From Planctomycetaceae bacterium (GTDB taxonomy: Bacteria; Planctomycetota; Planctomycetia; Isosphaerales; Isosphaeraceae), in assembly GCA_019232645.1 (NCBI GenBank), contig JAFANO010000412.1:1-9454 (forward strand): 9,454 nt of DNA, read 5' to 3'. The translations under genes and the position numbers were made by a program. The notes under the pieces were generated by a model. It was not told the origin of the DNA, ran no database searches, and saw only the letters and a list, made by a program, of their open reading frames with translations. Positions 1-6,661 of the stretch are shown in pieces; position 1 is the stretch's first letter, and each line of letters begins with the position of its first letter.

Positions 1-2
1 AG

Positions 3-77
3 CCGCTCCCGGACGGTTTGACCTTCGCGTGCTCGGGCGCCCCGGTCCATGCCGAGATCCTCATCGCTATCCCATGA
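3..77 (+). CDS. 3' end of an upstream gene, possibly hicB antitoxin (partial)
   Basis: Only the last 24 codons are inside the window; the 5' part is cut off by the window edge. The frame reads PLPDGL near its start and ends EILIAIP before a TGA at 75-77. That stop overlaps the ATG of the HicA gene (ATGA, 74-77), the usual sign of two translationally coupled genes. HicB antitoxins of the small HicA/HicB type often end with a Gly/Pro-Leu-Pro turn followed by a short hydrophobic strand, which this tail resembles. The identity rests on the overlap, the tail pattern and the usual pairing of hicA with hicB, not on a domain I can see. It could also be an unrelated coupled gene or a chance open frame. 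Confidence 0.42.
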   Translation, partial: PLPDGLTFACSGAPVHAEILIAIP

Positions 78-286
78 GGTATCGCGAGGTCGCGCGGAAA
101 CTCTCCTCTTTGAGTTGTCCAGAGATGCCTCGGACCGGCGACGGCTCGCATCGGAAATGGCTCAACCCAGTGACGGGCAACTTGACCATCGTGCCGGACT
201 GGGGCGGGGACGATTTGAAACTGGGGACGATCCGGGGTGCGGTGCGCCCACTGGGACTGTCATGGGATGAATTCAGCAGGGCGTGA
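74..286 (+). CDS. hicA: HicA-family mRNA interferase toxin
   Basis: This 70-residue protein matches the HicA pattern over its full length. It begins MRYREVARKL (first helix), carries GSHRKW at residues 24-29 with the expected catalytic His26, then NPVTG, a VPDWG strand, DLKLGTIRGAVRPLG and a final SWDEF helix. HicA toxins have a double-stranded-RNA-binding-like fold and cut mRNA; the cognate HicB binds and neutralises them and represses the operon. The start at ATG 74 gives the family's usual N-terminus; an in-frame GTG at 29 would add 15 residues with no family match. No clear ribosome binding site precedes ATG 74, but the ATGA overlap with the preceding frame suggests translational coupling. 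Length and key residues look intact, so I infer a functional toxin. In this arrangement the antitoxin would be upstream. Confidence 0.85.
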   Translation: MRYREVARKLSSLSCPEMPRTGDGSHRKWLNPVTGNLTIVPDWGGDDLKLGTIRGAVRPLGLSWDEFSRA

Positions 287-335
287 GTGCCCGACCCCGT
301 GGTCGCTGCAGCGGCCAGCCGCGGCGGCCTCCGGA

Positions 336-360
336 GGTCCGAGCGGCCCTCGGGCGGACC
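336..360. terminator. GC-rich hairpin downstream of hicA
   Basis: GGTCCG at 336-341 can pair with CGGACC at 355-360 around a 13-base loop; a competing inner pairing, CCGAG (339-343) with CTCGG (349-353), is also possible. It lies about 50 bp past the hicA stop. No T-run follows, so intrinsic termination is only a guess. Confidence 0.3.
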
Positions 361-470
361 ACTGAGCTCCCCATGAGACGGGTCGGCGGGGCGGAGGCGA
401 CGGCCATCGGGCGCGCGGGGCCTTGTGTCGCGGGTCTGCGCGCGGTCAGTCCTCGCGTCACGGCGGGCGC

Positions 471-499
471 TGGACCCGGGTCGGGCCTCCAGGTACGAT
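471..499 (+). promoter_or_regulatory. Candidate sigma-70-type promoter for the GDSL hydrolase gene
   Basis: TGGACC at 471-476 and TACGAT at 494-499 are separated by 17 bp; each matches four or five of six consensus positions. A start near 506 would give a leader of about 80 nt before ATG 587. It is the best promoter-like pair I found in the 300-bp gap, judged by eye only. Confidence 0.4.
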
Positions 500-586
500 A
501 GCCATGCCGGGCTGGGGCCTTGCCCTCCCTCACCCTGCCCGAGGCCCCTGATCCCACCGCACGAACAACTCCGAGAGGCTCTCACC

Positions 587-1330
587 ATGTATGAGGAATG
601 GAGCTACCGGCGCCGATGGCTGGGCGGTCTCGCCCTGGCGCTGGCCCTGGGCGTGTCCGCCCCGATGGCCCTCTCCCGGGGCGAGGGCGCGACCACTCGA
701 CCCGTCCCCCGCGATGGGAGTTGGATGAAGCTGCACGAGCGCTTCCTCGAACGCGCCAGGTCATCCGAGGGGATCGATCTGCTCTTCCTCGGCGACTCGA
801 TCACACAGGGCTGGGACAACAACGCCGTCTGGCGGAGGTACTATGGCCCCCGCAACGCGGCCAACTTCGGCATCGGTGGCGACCGCACCGAGCACGTCCT
901 CTGGCGGATCCAGAACGGCGAGATCGACGGCATCAGCCCCAAGGTCGTCGTCCTGATGATCGGCACCAACAACTCGGGATCCAACTCCGCCGGCGAGATC
1001 GCCGGGGGCATCAAGGCCATCCTCACGACGCTCCGCGAGAAGCTGCCCAGGACCGCGGTCCTCCTGCTCGGCGTCTTCCCCCGCGGCGAGCGGCCCGACG
1101 ACCCGGCCCGCGCCAAGCTCGAGGCCGTCAACGAGGCGATCGCCGCGCTCGACGACGGCGAGGACGTCAAGTATCTCGACATCGGCGGGCGCTTCCTCAA
1201 CGAAGACGGGACGCTCTCGCGCGAGATCATGCCCGACTTCCTCCACCTGAGCCGCAAAGGCTACCGGATCTGGGCCGAGGCCATCGAGCCGACACTCTGG
1301 TCGATGCTCGACGAGGACCAGGGCGACTGA
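587..1330 (+). CDS. Secreted SGNH/GDSL-type esterase (PAF acetylhydrolase-like)
   Basis: A 247-residue protein of the SGNH hydrolase superfamily. After basic residues (RRR at 8-10), a hydrophobic stretch at about 11-28 looks like a signal peptide, so the enzyme probably acts outside the cytoplasm. Block I is LFLGDSITQGW with nucleophile Ser71; block II is NFGIGGDRTEHVLWRI (oxyanion Gly near 97-98); block III is MIGTNN with Asn128; block V is DFLH with Asp217 and His220. All four catalytic blocks are complete. The spacing and the GDRTEHVLWR segment resemble platelet-activating-factor acetylhydrolase-like members, which remove acyl or acetyl groups from lipids or carbohydrates; the substrate cannot be read from sequence. 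I chose ATG 587 because GAGAGG (573-578) lies 8 bp upstream and the signal peptide starts just after; the open frame extends 54 codons further upstream without protein-like sequence. A promoter candidate lies at 471-499. Confidence 0.85.
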   Translation: MYEEWSYRRRWLGGLALALALGVSAPMALSRGEGATTRPVPRDGSWMKLHERFLERARSSEGIDLLFLGDSITQGWDNNAVWRRYYGPRNAANFGIGGDRTEHVLWRIQNGEIDGISPKVVVLMIGTNNSGSNSAGEIAGGIKAILTTLREKLPRTAVLLLGVFPRGERPDDPARAKLEAVNEAIAALDDGEDVKYLDIGGRFLNEDGTLSREIMPDFLHLSRKGYRIWAEAIEPTLWSMLDEDQGD

Positions 1331-1370
1331 GCGGTCCACCGTCGCGGACTGTGGGCGGGTCCGGCTCCGC

Positions 1371-1400
1371 TTGACCGCCCGCCGGACGAGGGAGTAAGAT
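1371..1400 (+). promoter_or_regulatory. Strong candidate promoter for the TPR protein gene
   Basis: TTGACC at 1371-1376 and TAAGAT at 1395-1400 are 18 bp apart, each five of six to the sigma-70 consensus. A start near 1407 gives a leader of about 57 nt to ATG 1464. A GGCGGG (1354-1359)/CCCGCC (1378-1383) inverted repeat overlaps the -35 side and may end the preceding transcript. Confidence 0.55.
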
Positions 1401-1463
1401 GCGCTGGGGTCGACTCCAAGGACTTTCCCCGCGCCGAACTCGGGGAATGGATTGAGGTTTCGG

Positions 1464-2405
1464 ATGAAAGACGAGCCGCGCTCGCCGACAAGGCACCAGT
1501 TGGACCATGCCGTTCCCACCGTCATCCATCACCCCGAGGAGGACCTCCCGCAGCTCGCGCGCTGGTTGCACCGCGCGATGGAGAACCGGACCCGATTCTG
1601 GGGCCTGATCGTCGGGCTGGTGGTCGTCGTGATTGGGTTGACGGTCCTGACCACCGGCTTCTCGCTGGGCCGCTCGACCTCCGACGAGGCGTGGATGAAG
1701 CTGGAGACGGCCAAGTCGGCGGCCGAGCGGGTCGAGATCGCCAAGGAGTTCCCCAAGACCCAGGCCGGGAGCTGGGCGCTGTTGCAGGCGGCGACGGAAT
1801 ACTACAATCAGGGATTCTCCGACCTGCCGTCCAACCGCGATGCGGCCATGCCGGCGCTGAAGCAGGCACTCGACCTCTTCGAGCGGGTCGAGAGCGAGTC
1901 GGCCCCGGCGTCTTTCCAGGCCCGCGTCGCCGCGCTGGGTGTGGCGCGGACGCTCGAGGCCCGCAACGAGCTCGACAAGGCGATCCGGCAGTACGAGAAG
2001 GTCGCCAGGACCTGGAAGGACTCCGACGAGGGGCGCCAGGCCGAGCAACTGGCCCGGTTGCTGCGGCGGCCCGAGAGCGTCGCCTTCTACAAGGAGCTTT
2101 ACACCTACAAGGCCCCTGAGGCGACCCTGCCGCCGCTGGGCCGGGAGGGCATCGACCTGCCATCGAAACACCCCCTGCTCGACAGCCCGACGGTCCCCGC
2201 CTCCCTGCTGCCTCCGCCACCCCCCAGCCCGCCGGCCTCGCCCCTCGCCCCGGCCGCCTCGGGGACCGATCAGCCATCCCTGCCGGGTTTGCCGTCGGAC
2301 ATCTTCGCCCCGGCCGCCCCCGAGACCAAGGCCGAGGCACCCGAGACCGAGCTGCCGAGCGACGTCTTCGCCCCCAAGACCAAGGGCGACACACCGAAGC
2401 CCTGA
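1464..2405 (+). CDS. Single-pass membrane protein with TPR-like domain and Pro/Ala-rich tail
   Basis: A 313-residue protein. Residues 1-44 are charged and probably cytoplasmic; a hydrophobic segment at about 45-66 (FWGLIVGLVVVVIGLTVL) is a clear membrane helix. Residues 75-200 are helical and contain TPR-like units, with WALLQAATEYYNQG near 104-117, alternating small and aromatic positions, and NELDKAIRQYEKVARTW near 168-184 as the most typical unit. The layout, one N-terminal helix followed by tetratricopeptide units, recalls YfgM-like proteins and other TPR scaffolds in the cell envelope, but no specific partner is visible. After residue 220 the chain becomes Pro/Ala/Ser-rich with a PPPPPSPPASP run and two copies of LPSD(I/V)FAP (276-283 and 297-304). 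ATG 1464 is preferred because GAGG lies 6 bp upstream; a TTG at 1452 is in frame but overlaps that site. It probably has its own promoter at 1371-1400. Confidence 0.75.
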   Translation: MKDEPRSPTRHQLDHAVPTVIHHPEEDLPQLARWLHRAMENRTRFWGLIVGLVVVVIGLTVLTTGFSLGRSTSDEAWMKLETAKSAAERVEIAKEFPKTQAGSWALLQAATEYYNQGFSDLPSNRDAAMPALKQALDLFERVESESAPASFQARVAALGVARTLEARNELDKAIRQYEKVARTWKDSDEGRQAEQLARLLRRPESVAFYKELYTYKAPEATLPPLGREGIDLPSKHPLLDSPTVPASLLPPPPPSPPASPLAPAASGTDQPSLPGLPSDIFAPAAPETKAEAPETELPSDVFAPKTKGDTPKP

Positions 2406-2484
2406 TCTGATTGAGGGCCAGAACAAGAAAGGTAAACCCCGACCTTCAGGGGCCGCGGCTGCGGTCAAGGAATAGGAGCTTTCC

Positions 2485-3321
2485 ATGTTGCACGGGAAAA
2501 AGGTCGTGGTGGTGCTTCCGGCCTATCGGGCGGAAAAGACCTTGGAGAGGACGGTCCGGGAGATCCCACTCGACGTCGTGGACGAGATCGTGCTGGTGGA
2601 CGATGCGAGTTCCGATAACACTGTGGAACTGAGCTCTCAGCTCGGACTTAGGACGTTCACGCACGAAACCAACCTTGGCTATGGGGCGAACCAGAAGACG
2701 TGCTACCTCGAGGCGTTAAAGCTGGATGCCGACATCATCATCATGCTTCACCCCGACTACCAGTATGATCCAAGGCTTGTCACGGCGATGAGCGCAATGG
2801 TCGCCTCGGGGATTTTCGACGTCGTGCTCGGCTCGCGGATCCTGGGTTCGACAGCACTTCGGGGGGGCATGCCATTCTACAAGTATGTTGCGAACCGAAT
2901 ATTGACCCTGTTTCAGAACCTGATGCTGTCCGCCAAGCTCTCGGAGTATCACACCGGCTACCGGGCCTTTTCGAGACGTGTCCTCGAAACGCTGCCCTTA
3001 CTGGCAAACTCCGACGACTTCGTCTTTGACAATCAAGTGCTGACTCAGGCGATTGCCTTCGAGTTCCCGATCGGCGAGATTTCTTGCCCGACCAAGTACT
3101 TTCCGGAGGCCAGTTCGATCAACTTCCGACGCTCGGTGGTCTACGGTATCGGCGTCCTGGCAACCAGCGTGCTCTACCGTTTGTGGCGCTGGCGGTTGGT
3201 CAAGACCAGGCTGTTCAGCGAGCGACCGACGTTACGGCTGGGCTCCCGATACTATCACCAGGACGAACGAAGTGGCCGATCCGAGGCCGGCCACGAGGTC
3301 GCGTCCAATCCGTCTGGCTGA
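2485..3321 (+). CDS. Family 2 glycosyltransferase, polyprenyl-phosphate sugar transferase type
   Basis: A 278-residue GT2 enzyme. It starts with the GT-A strand [20 protein letters not shown], has [11 protein letters not shown] (36-46, nucleotide-sugar-binding Asp39/Asp40), NLGYGANQK (63-71), a metal-site segment [10 protein letters not shown] (87-96) in place of the usual DxD-type loop, GSRILG (116-121), the acceptor-side EYHTGYRAF (154-162) and a DDFVFDNQ segment (177-184). This order is that of dolichol/undecaprenyl-phosphate sugar transferases, which load a sugar from a nucleotide donor onto a lipid phosphate at the inner membrane face. A moderately hydrophobic stretch near 217-234, followed by basic residues, may anchor it. 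AGGAG at 2474-2478, 6 bp before the ATG, supports the start. Base use is less GC-rich than neighbours (33 of 60 bases at 2581-2640). It may work with the GT-C enzyme downstream. Sugar and acceptor are not evident. Confidence 0.83.
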   Translation: MLHGKKVVVVLPAYRAEKTLERTVREIPLDVVDEIVLVDDASSDNTVELSSQLGLRTFTHETNLGYGANQKTCYLEALKLDADIIIMLHPDYQYDPRLVTAMSAMVASGIFDVVLGSRILGSTALRGGMPFYKYVANRILTLFQNLMLSAKLSEYHTGYRAFSRRVLETLPLLANSDDFVFDNQVLTQAIAFEFPIGEISCPTKYFPEASSINFRRSVVYGIGVLATSVLYRLWRWRLVKTRLFSERPTLRLGSRYYHQDERSGRSEAGHEVASNPSG

Positions 3322-3720
3322 GTCCCGCATGGCCGACAGATGGAACTCGATCCTCCGGTTGACAGTGAGGGTACTGGCCGATCGGACCGTCTCGTTGCTT
3401 GGGCTGGGCACGACCCGACGGGGGTGGTGGGGATTCCCGCCCCGAGTCTGCGAAAACCTACGGTAGCGGATTGGGCGCAATGGTGCCCCCCGGATCAGCC
3501 CCAGTTCCTGGGACTGTAGCTTTTGCACCCAAGCTCGTGCTGCCCCAACAGGAACACCCCCGCGCGGCAGGGCAACGGGCAAGCCCCTCACGAGCCGTGC
3601 AGGTGCTGTCCGTGGTCGAAGTCGCGGTTCATCCCGCGCATCCGGCGGTCGAGCATTTTGCTGGTGCGGTGCCCAGTCCTGCCGTAACGCTCGTCTACGA
3701 CATCCCTGGGCTGGACTTCT
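3322..3720. other. 400-bp gap between the two glycosyltransferase genes
   Basis: No frame here has recognisable domains. A perfect TTGACA is at 3359-3364, but no acceptable -10 lies 16-18 bp downstream. On the minus strand a short frame at 3588-3728 (46 codons from ATG) has a fairly protein-like composition with DERYGR and LDRRMRGMNRDF, but I do not recognise it and see no ribosome site. The stretch may be a decayed gene or leftover mobile DNA; nothing in it proves either. Confidence 0.45.
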
Positions 3721-5508
3721 ATGAGCATGATGTCTAATAACACAGCTTCATCCAGTCAATACGATGTACCCGGCGCGCAATGCGAGGAGTCAGCCGCCCC
3801 TTCGTCGATCGGTCGAGCCGACCTGCTGGCGCTCGGCGCGATCGTGGTTCTGTGGGGGTTGATGGCGATCGTCGTCAATCCCGTCGGCGACTTCCCGCTC
3901 AACGATGACTGGGCCTACGGGCTGCCGGTGAAGTGGCTGGTCGAGACCGGGCGGCTCCGCCTCACCGACTGGGGAGCCATGACTCTGGTCACGCAGGTGT
4001 TCTGGGGGGCCCTGTTCGCGAGTATCGCCGGCTTCTCCTTCACGGTACTGCGGATCTCGACGTTGGTGATTGCGGCGGTTGGCCTGGCGGCGAGCTACCT
4101 GGTCGGCCGGGAGGTCGGCCTGCCACGGTGGCTCGCGATGGTCGTGGCCGGCCTGTTCATCGTCAACCCAATCTTCATCTCAGCGGCGCACACGTTCCTC
4201 ACGGATGTGCCCTTCTGGTCGCTGACGATGCTGGCGGTATTCCTGCTGCTGCGAGGAGTGCGGCGAGGCCATGCGGTAAGCTACTGGGCCGGGTGGGCCA
4301 CCATCCTGGCCGCGACGCTGGTGCGGCAGTTGGGCCTGGCGATCCCGATCGGGCTGGTCATCGCTCTAGCCCTCAAGGATGGGTTCAGCCGGTCCTGGCT
4401 CGTCCGCGCTGTGGTCCCCACGGTGGCGCTGTTCGCCGTCGTGGTGGCCTACTCCAAGGTCGTGCAGGCCACGATCGGCCTGTCCGCAAGTTACGCCCAT
4501 ACCCAGAACTCGTTGGGGCTTGTGTTCATCGATTTGATTCATCTGCGGTTGGGGGCATTGAAGCCTTTCCTCTCTGGGCTCGGGTGCGGGCTGATGCACC
4601 TCGGATGGTGGATGCTGCCCCTGTTGGTGCTGCTGCCGTCCTTCCCAGGCGCGGGCGAAAGGCCCGGCAAGGTCGTCCTCGCGCCCCTCATCGTGGTCGG
4701 GAGTGCCGCGGTCGTAACGGCGCTCCTCTGGGCGACCGGCCGGCTGATGCCTGTGGGCAGCCCGGGCTGTATCCTTGTCGATCTCGGCACAGGGCCACGC
4801 ACCCTGGGTGGCGAGACTCCACACGCCCCGGTCCTGCTCTGGGTCGCAGTCACGGCCGTCTCAACCTTCGGCGCTGCGTTGCTCGTCCTGGCCCTGGCGT
4901 CAATCGCTCGTCGAAGCTTTGCCCACCTCCTCTCGACGCGGAACCACCGCCCCCTCTGGCTGTCGGCTTTCTTGATCATCGTCGGGGCCGTCTATTGCGT
5001 CCCGTTCGGCTACTACGGCCCGTGGTTCGATCGCTACCTGCTGCTGGAGATGAGCCTGCTGGGGCTGCTCATTGCTGGGGAGACGACGAGGTCGGCCGGG
5101 AGGGGACTGCGTCCCTCGGCCCCTCGGCTCGCGGCCGCGGCCGCGCTGGCGTTGGTGTATCTCGGCTTCGGCGTTATCTCAACCCACGACTACCTCGCGT
5201 GGAACCGATCACGCTGGGAGGCGTGCCGATCGCTGATGAAGCCCGGGGACATTGCGCCCACTGATATCAGTGGTGGTTTCGAGTTTGACAAGTACTTCTC
5301 CTGGCAGAACCGCCCTGGCGGTACCTATGGGAATGGAGTCGGAGCTCCGGGGATGCATCCCTTTGGGAGCGAGGTCGGGAGCCGACCGCGATTCGTCCTC
5401 GCTTTCAGCGAGTCGCCGGGTTTCACTCTCGTGCGTCGCTCGCCGGTGGATCGCTGGATGTTCCTGTCGCCGGGCCAAGTCGTCATACTCGGCCCGAACC
5501 CACACTGA
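3721..5508 (+). CDS. Multi-pass GT-C glycosyltransferase (ArnT/PMT, GT39-like)
   Basis: A 595-residue, strongly hydrophobic protein with roughly ten or more membrane segments. After a polar N-terminus of about 30 residues the first helix is at about 34-54, followed by the periplasmic loop DFPLNDDWAYGLPVKWL, whose acidic residues (Asp62, Asp63) occupy the place of the catalytic acid in GT-C enzymes. Further GT-C marks are the TDVPF motif at 161-165 and the LRGVRRG loop after the next helix. Relatives such as ArnT and protein mannosyltransferases take a sugar from a polyprenyl-phosphate donor and transfer it to a lipid, glycan or protein on the outer face of the membrane. The soluble C-terminal part after about 485 has no recognised domain. 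ATG 3721 is preferred; ATGs at 3727 and 3730 are alternatives and the ribosome site is weak. Pairing with the upstream GT2 gene suggests one pathway, though a 400-bp gap separates them. The specific sugar and acceptor are unknown. Confidence 0.8.
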   Translation: MSMMSNNTASSSQYDVPGAQCEESAAPSSIGRADLLALGAIVVLWGLMAIVVNPVGDFPLNDDWAYGLPVKWLVETGRLRLTDWGAMTLVTQVFWGALFASIAGFSFTVLRISTLVIAAVGLAASYLVGREVGLPRWLAMVVAGLFIVNPIFISAAHTFLTDVPFWSLTMLAVFLLLRGVRRGHAVSYWAGWATILAATLVRQLGLAIPIGLVIALALKDGFSRSWLVRAVVPTVALFAVVVAYSKVVQATIGLSASYAHTQNSLGLVFIDLIHLRLGALKPFLSGLGCGLMHLGWWMLPLLVLLPSFPGAGERPGKVVLAPLIVVGSAAVVTALLWATGRLMPVGSPGCILVDLGTGPRTLGGETPHAPVLLWVAVTAVSTFGAALLVLALASIARRSFAHLLSTRNHRPLWLSAFLIIVGAVYCVPFGYYGPWFDRYLLLEMSLLGLLIAGETTRSAGRGLRPSAPRLAAAAALALVYLGFGVISTHDYLAWNRSRWEACRSLMKPGDIAPTDISGGFEFDKYFSWQNRPGGTYGNGVGAPGMHPFGSEVGSRPRFVLAFSESPGFTLVRRSPVDRWMFLSPGQVVILGPNPH

Positions 5509-5541
5509 CACTGGTGGCGTACTCCGTCTCCCTTTCAGATC

Positions 5542-6555
5542 ATGTCTCCGCCCGAGCTTTCGAACACCCCTTGCGAGTTCCAAGTGAAGGCCCGGATGGT
5601 GGGCAAGCGGATCGACGCGTACCTGGCCAGCCGCTTCCCCGACTATTCGCGGAGCGTGATCCAGAAGGTGATCGACGCCGGAGCGGTCCTGATCAACGGG
5701 CAGCCGACCAAGGCGTCCTACCGGGTCCGCCTGGACGACCAGGTCCGCGTCTGGCTCCCCGAGCTGGCCGACGACGCGCCGGCGCCCGAGGAGATCCCGC
5801 TGGAGGTCGTCTACGAGGACGAGGCGCTGACGGTCATCAACAAGCCGCCAGGGATGGTCGTCCACCCGGCCAAGGGGCACTGGAGCGGAACGCTGGTCAA
5901 TGCGCTCCAGTTCCACTACGACACGCTCTCGACGGCGGCCGGCGAGAGCCGGCCGGGGATCGTCCACCGCCTCGACCGCGACACCACGGGGCTGTTGATC
6001 GTGGCCAAGGACGACCTGACCCATCGCCGGCTGGCGCTGCAATTCGAGCAACGGATGATCCACAAGCAATATCTCGCGCTGGTCGCGGGCGTCCCCCAGC
6101 GCGACAGCGACTACATCGAGCGGACGATCGGCTTCCACCCGACGAACCGCGAGAAGATGGCGATCCGGCTCCCCGAGGACGGCGGCAAGGAGGCGGTGAC
6201 CTTCTACGAGGTCCTGGAGCGGTTCCGGGGCTTCGCGCTGGTCCGCTGCACGCCGGCGACCGGGCGGACCCACCAGATCCGTGTCCACCTGGCCCACATC
6301 GGCCACCCGATCCTGGCCGACAAGGCCTATTCCGGCCGCGACCGCCTGACCGTCGGCGACCTGCTCGGCCCCGACGCCCCCGACGCCGACACGGTCCTCC
6401 TCGACCGCCAGGCGCTGCACGCCCACGCCCTCCGCCTCGACCACCCCCTGACCGGCCGGGAGCTGAGCCTGACCGCCCCCCTGCCCCACGACATGGTCAA
6501 TGCCCTGGCGGCCCTGCGGACCCATCGGGGTGCCGGGCCGGGACCGAACCCCTGA
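5542..6555 (+). CDS. rluD: RluA-family pseudouridine synthase, RluD-like
   Basis: A 337-residue RNA-modifying enzyme. An S4 RNA-binding domain lies at about 19-75 (GKRIDAYLASRFPDYSRS, then VLINGQPTKASYRVRLDDQV). The catalytic domain follows: INKPPGMVVHPAKGH near 110-123, the signature HRLDRDTTGLLIVAK with catalytic Asp145, then CTPATGRTHQIRVHLAHIGHPILAD, typical of the RluA family. RluD converts uridines of the 23S rRNA helix 69 loop to pseudouridine; the S4 domain plus overall length fits RluD best, but RluC-like specificity cannot be excluded. ATG 5542 places the S4 domain at the usual distance from the N-terminus, although no clear Shine-Dalgarno precedes it. It begins 33 bp after the GT-C gene, so co-transcription is possible but the functions are unrelated. 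A short GC hairpin follows the stop. Confidence 0.88.
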   Translation: MSPPELSNTPCEFQVKARMVGKRIDAYLASRFPDYSRSVIQKVIDAGAVLINGQPTKASYRVRLDDQVRVWLPELADDAPAPEEIPLEVVYEDEALTVINKPPGMVVHPAKGHWSGTLVNALQFHYDTLSTAAGESRPGIVHRLDRDTTGLLIVAKDDLTHRRLALQFEQRMIHKQYLALVAGVPQRDSDYIERTIGFHPTNREKMAIRLPEDGGKEAVTFYEVLERFRGFALVRCTPATGRTHQIRVHLAHIGHPILADKAYSGRDRLTVGDLLGPDAPDADTVLLDRQALHAHALRLDHPLTGRELSLTAPLPHDMVNALAALRTHRGAGPGPNP

Positions 6556-6568
6556 GCCCGGTCCGGGC
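6556..6568 (+). terminator. Short GC hairpin directly after the pseudouridine synthase stop
   Basis: GCCCG (6556-6560) and CGGGC (6564-6568) form a 5-bp stem with a 3-base loop immediately after the TGA. There is no T-run, so it is at best a weak or factor-dependent terminator. Confidence 0.3.
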
Positions 6569-6625
6569 GAACGGCCCTGTCGGAACCTCTCGGTCGGATG
6601 TGATGTACGGATCGCGCCTCGCCGC

Positions 6626-6654
6626 TTGACCTGTCCGTGCGTGCATAATACACT
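6626..6654 (+). promoter_or_regulatory. Candidate promoter of the Y-family polymerase gene, probably leaderless
   Basis: TTGACC (6626-6631) and TACACT (6649-6654) are spaced by 17 bp, matching sigma-70 at five and four of six positions. Initiation about 7 bp after the -10 falls at 6661-6662, on the ATG at 6662. No Shine-Dalgarno lies before that ATG, which fits a leaderless transcript. Confidence 0.5.
6641..6653. promoter_or_regulatory. Imperfect palindrome over the -10, possible repressor site
   Basis: GTGCATAATACAC is a GTG-N7-CAC palindrome with ten of thirteen positions symmetric, lying over the -10 of the polymerase promoter. DNA-damage polymerase genes are commonly repressed by LexA, so this is a candidate SOS-type operator. 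I do not know the LexA site of this lineage, and no second copy is seen in the window. Confidence 0.3.
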
Positions 6655-6661
6655 TTCGTCC

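Larger units (their letters stand above)
287..586 (+). other. Intergenic region between hicA and the GDSL hydrolase
   Basis: These 300 bases hold no open frame with recognisable protein features. Frames that cross it are Arg/Pro/Ala-rich products of GC-rich DNA. It contains a GC-rich inverted repeat about 50 bp after hicA, a CCTCCGGAGG palindrome at 328-337 and a promoter-like pair at 471-499. Confidence 0.6.

Noticed and set aside
425..586. Upstream extension of the GDSL hydrolase frame by 54 codons
   Set aside because: The extension has no protein-like features and would hide the signal peptide; ATG 587 has a ribosome site.
1227..2486. 419-codon open frame on the minus strand across the TPR gene
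   Set aside because: Composition is Gly/Arg/Leu repeats without motifs, and the plus-strand gene has a membrane helix, TPR pattern, promoter and ribosome site. It is a by-product of high GC.
3359..3387. TTGACA as promoter for the GT-C gene
   Set aside because: No acceptable -10 lies 16-18 bp downstream, and the gene starts more than 300 bp away.
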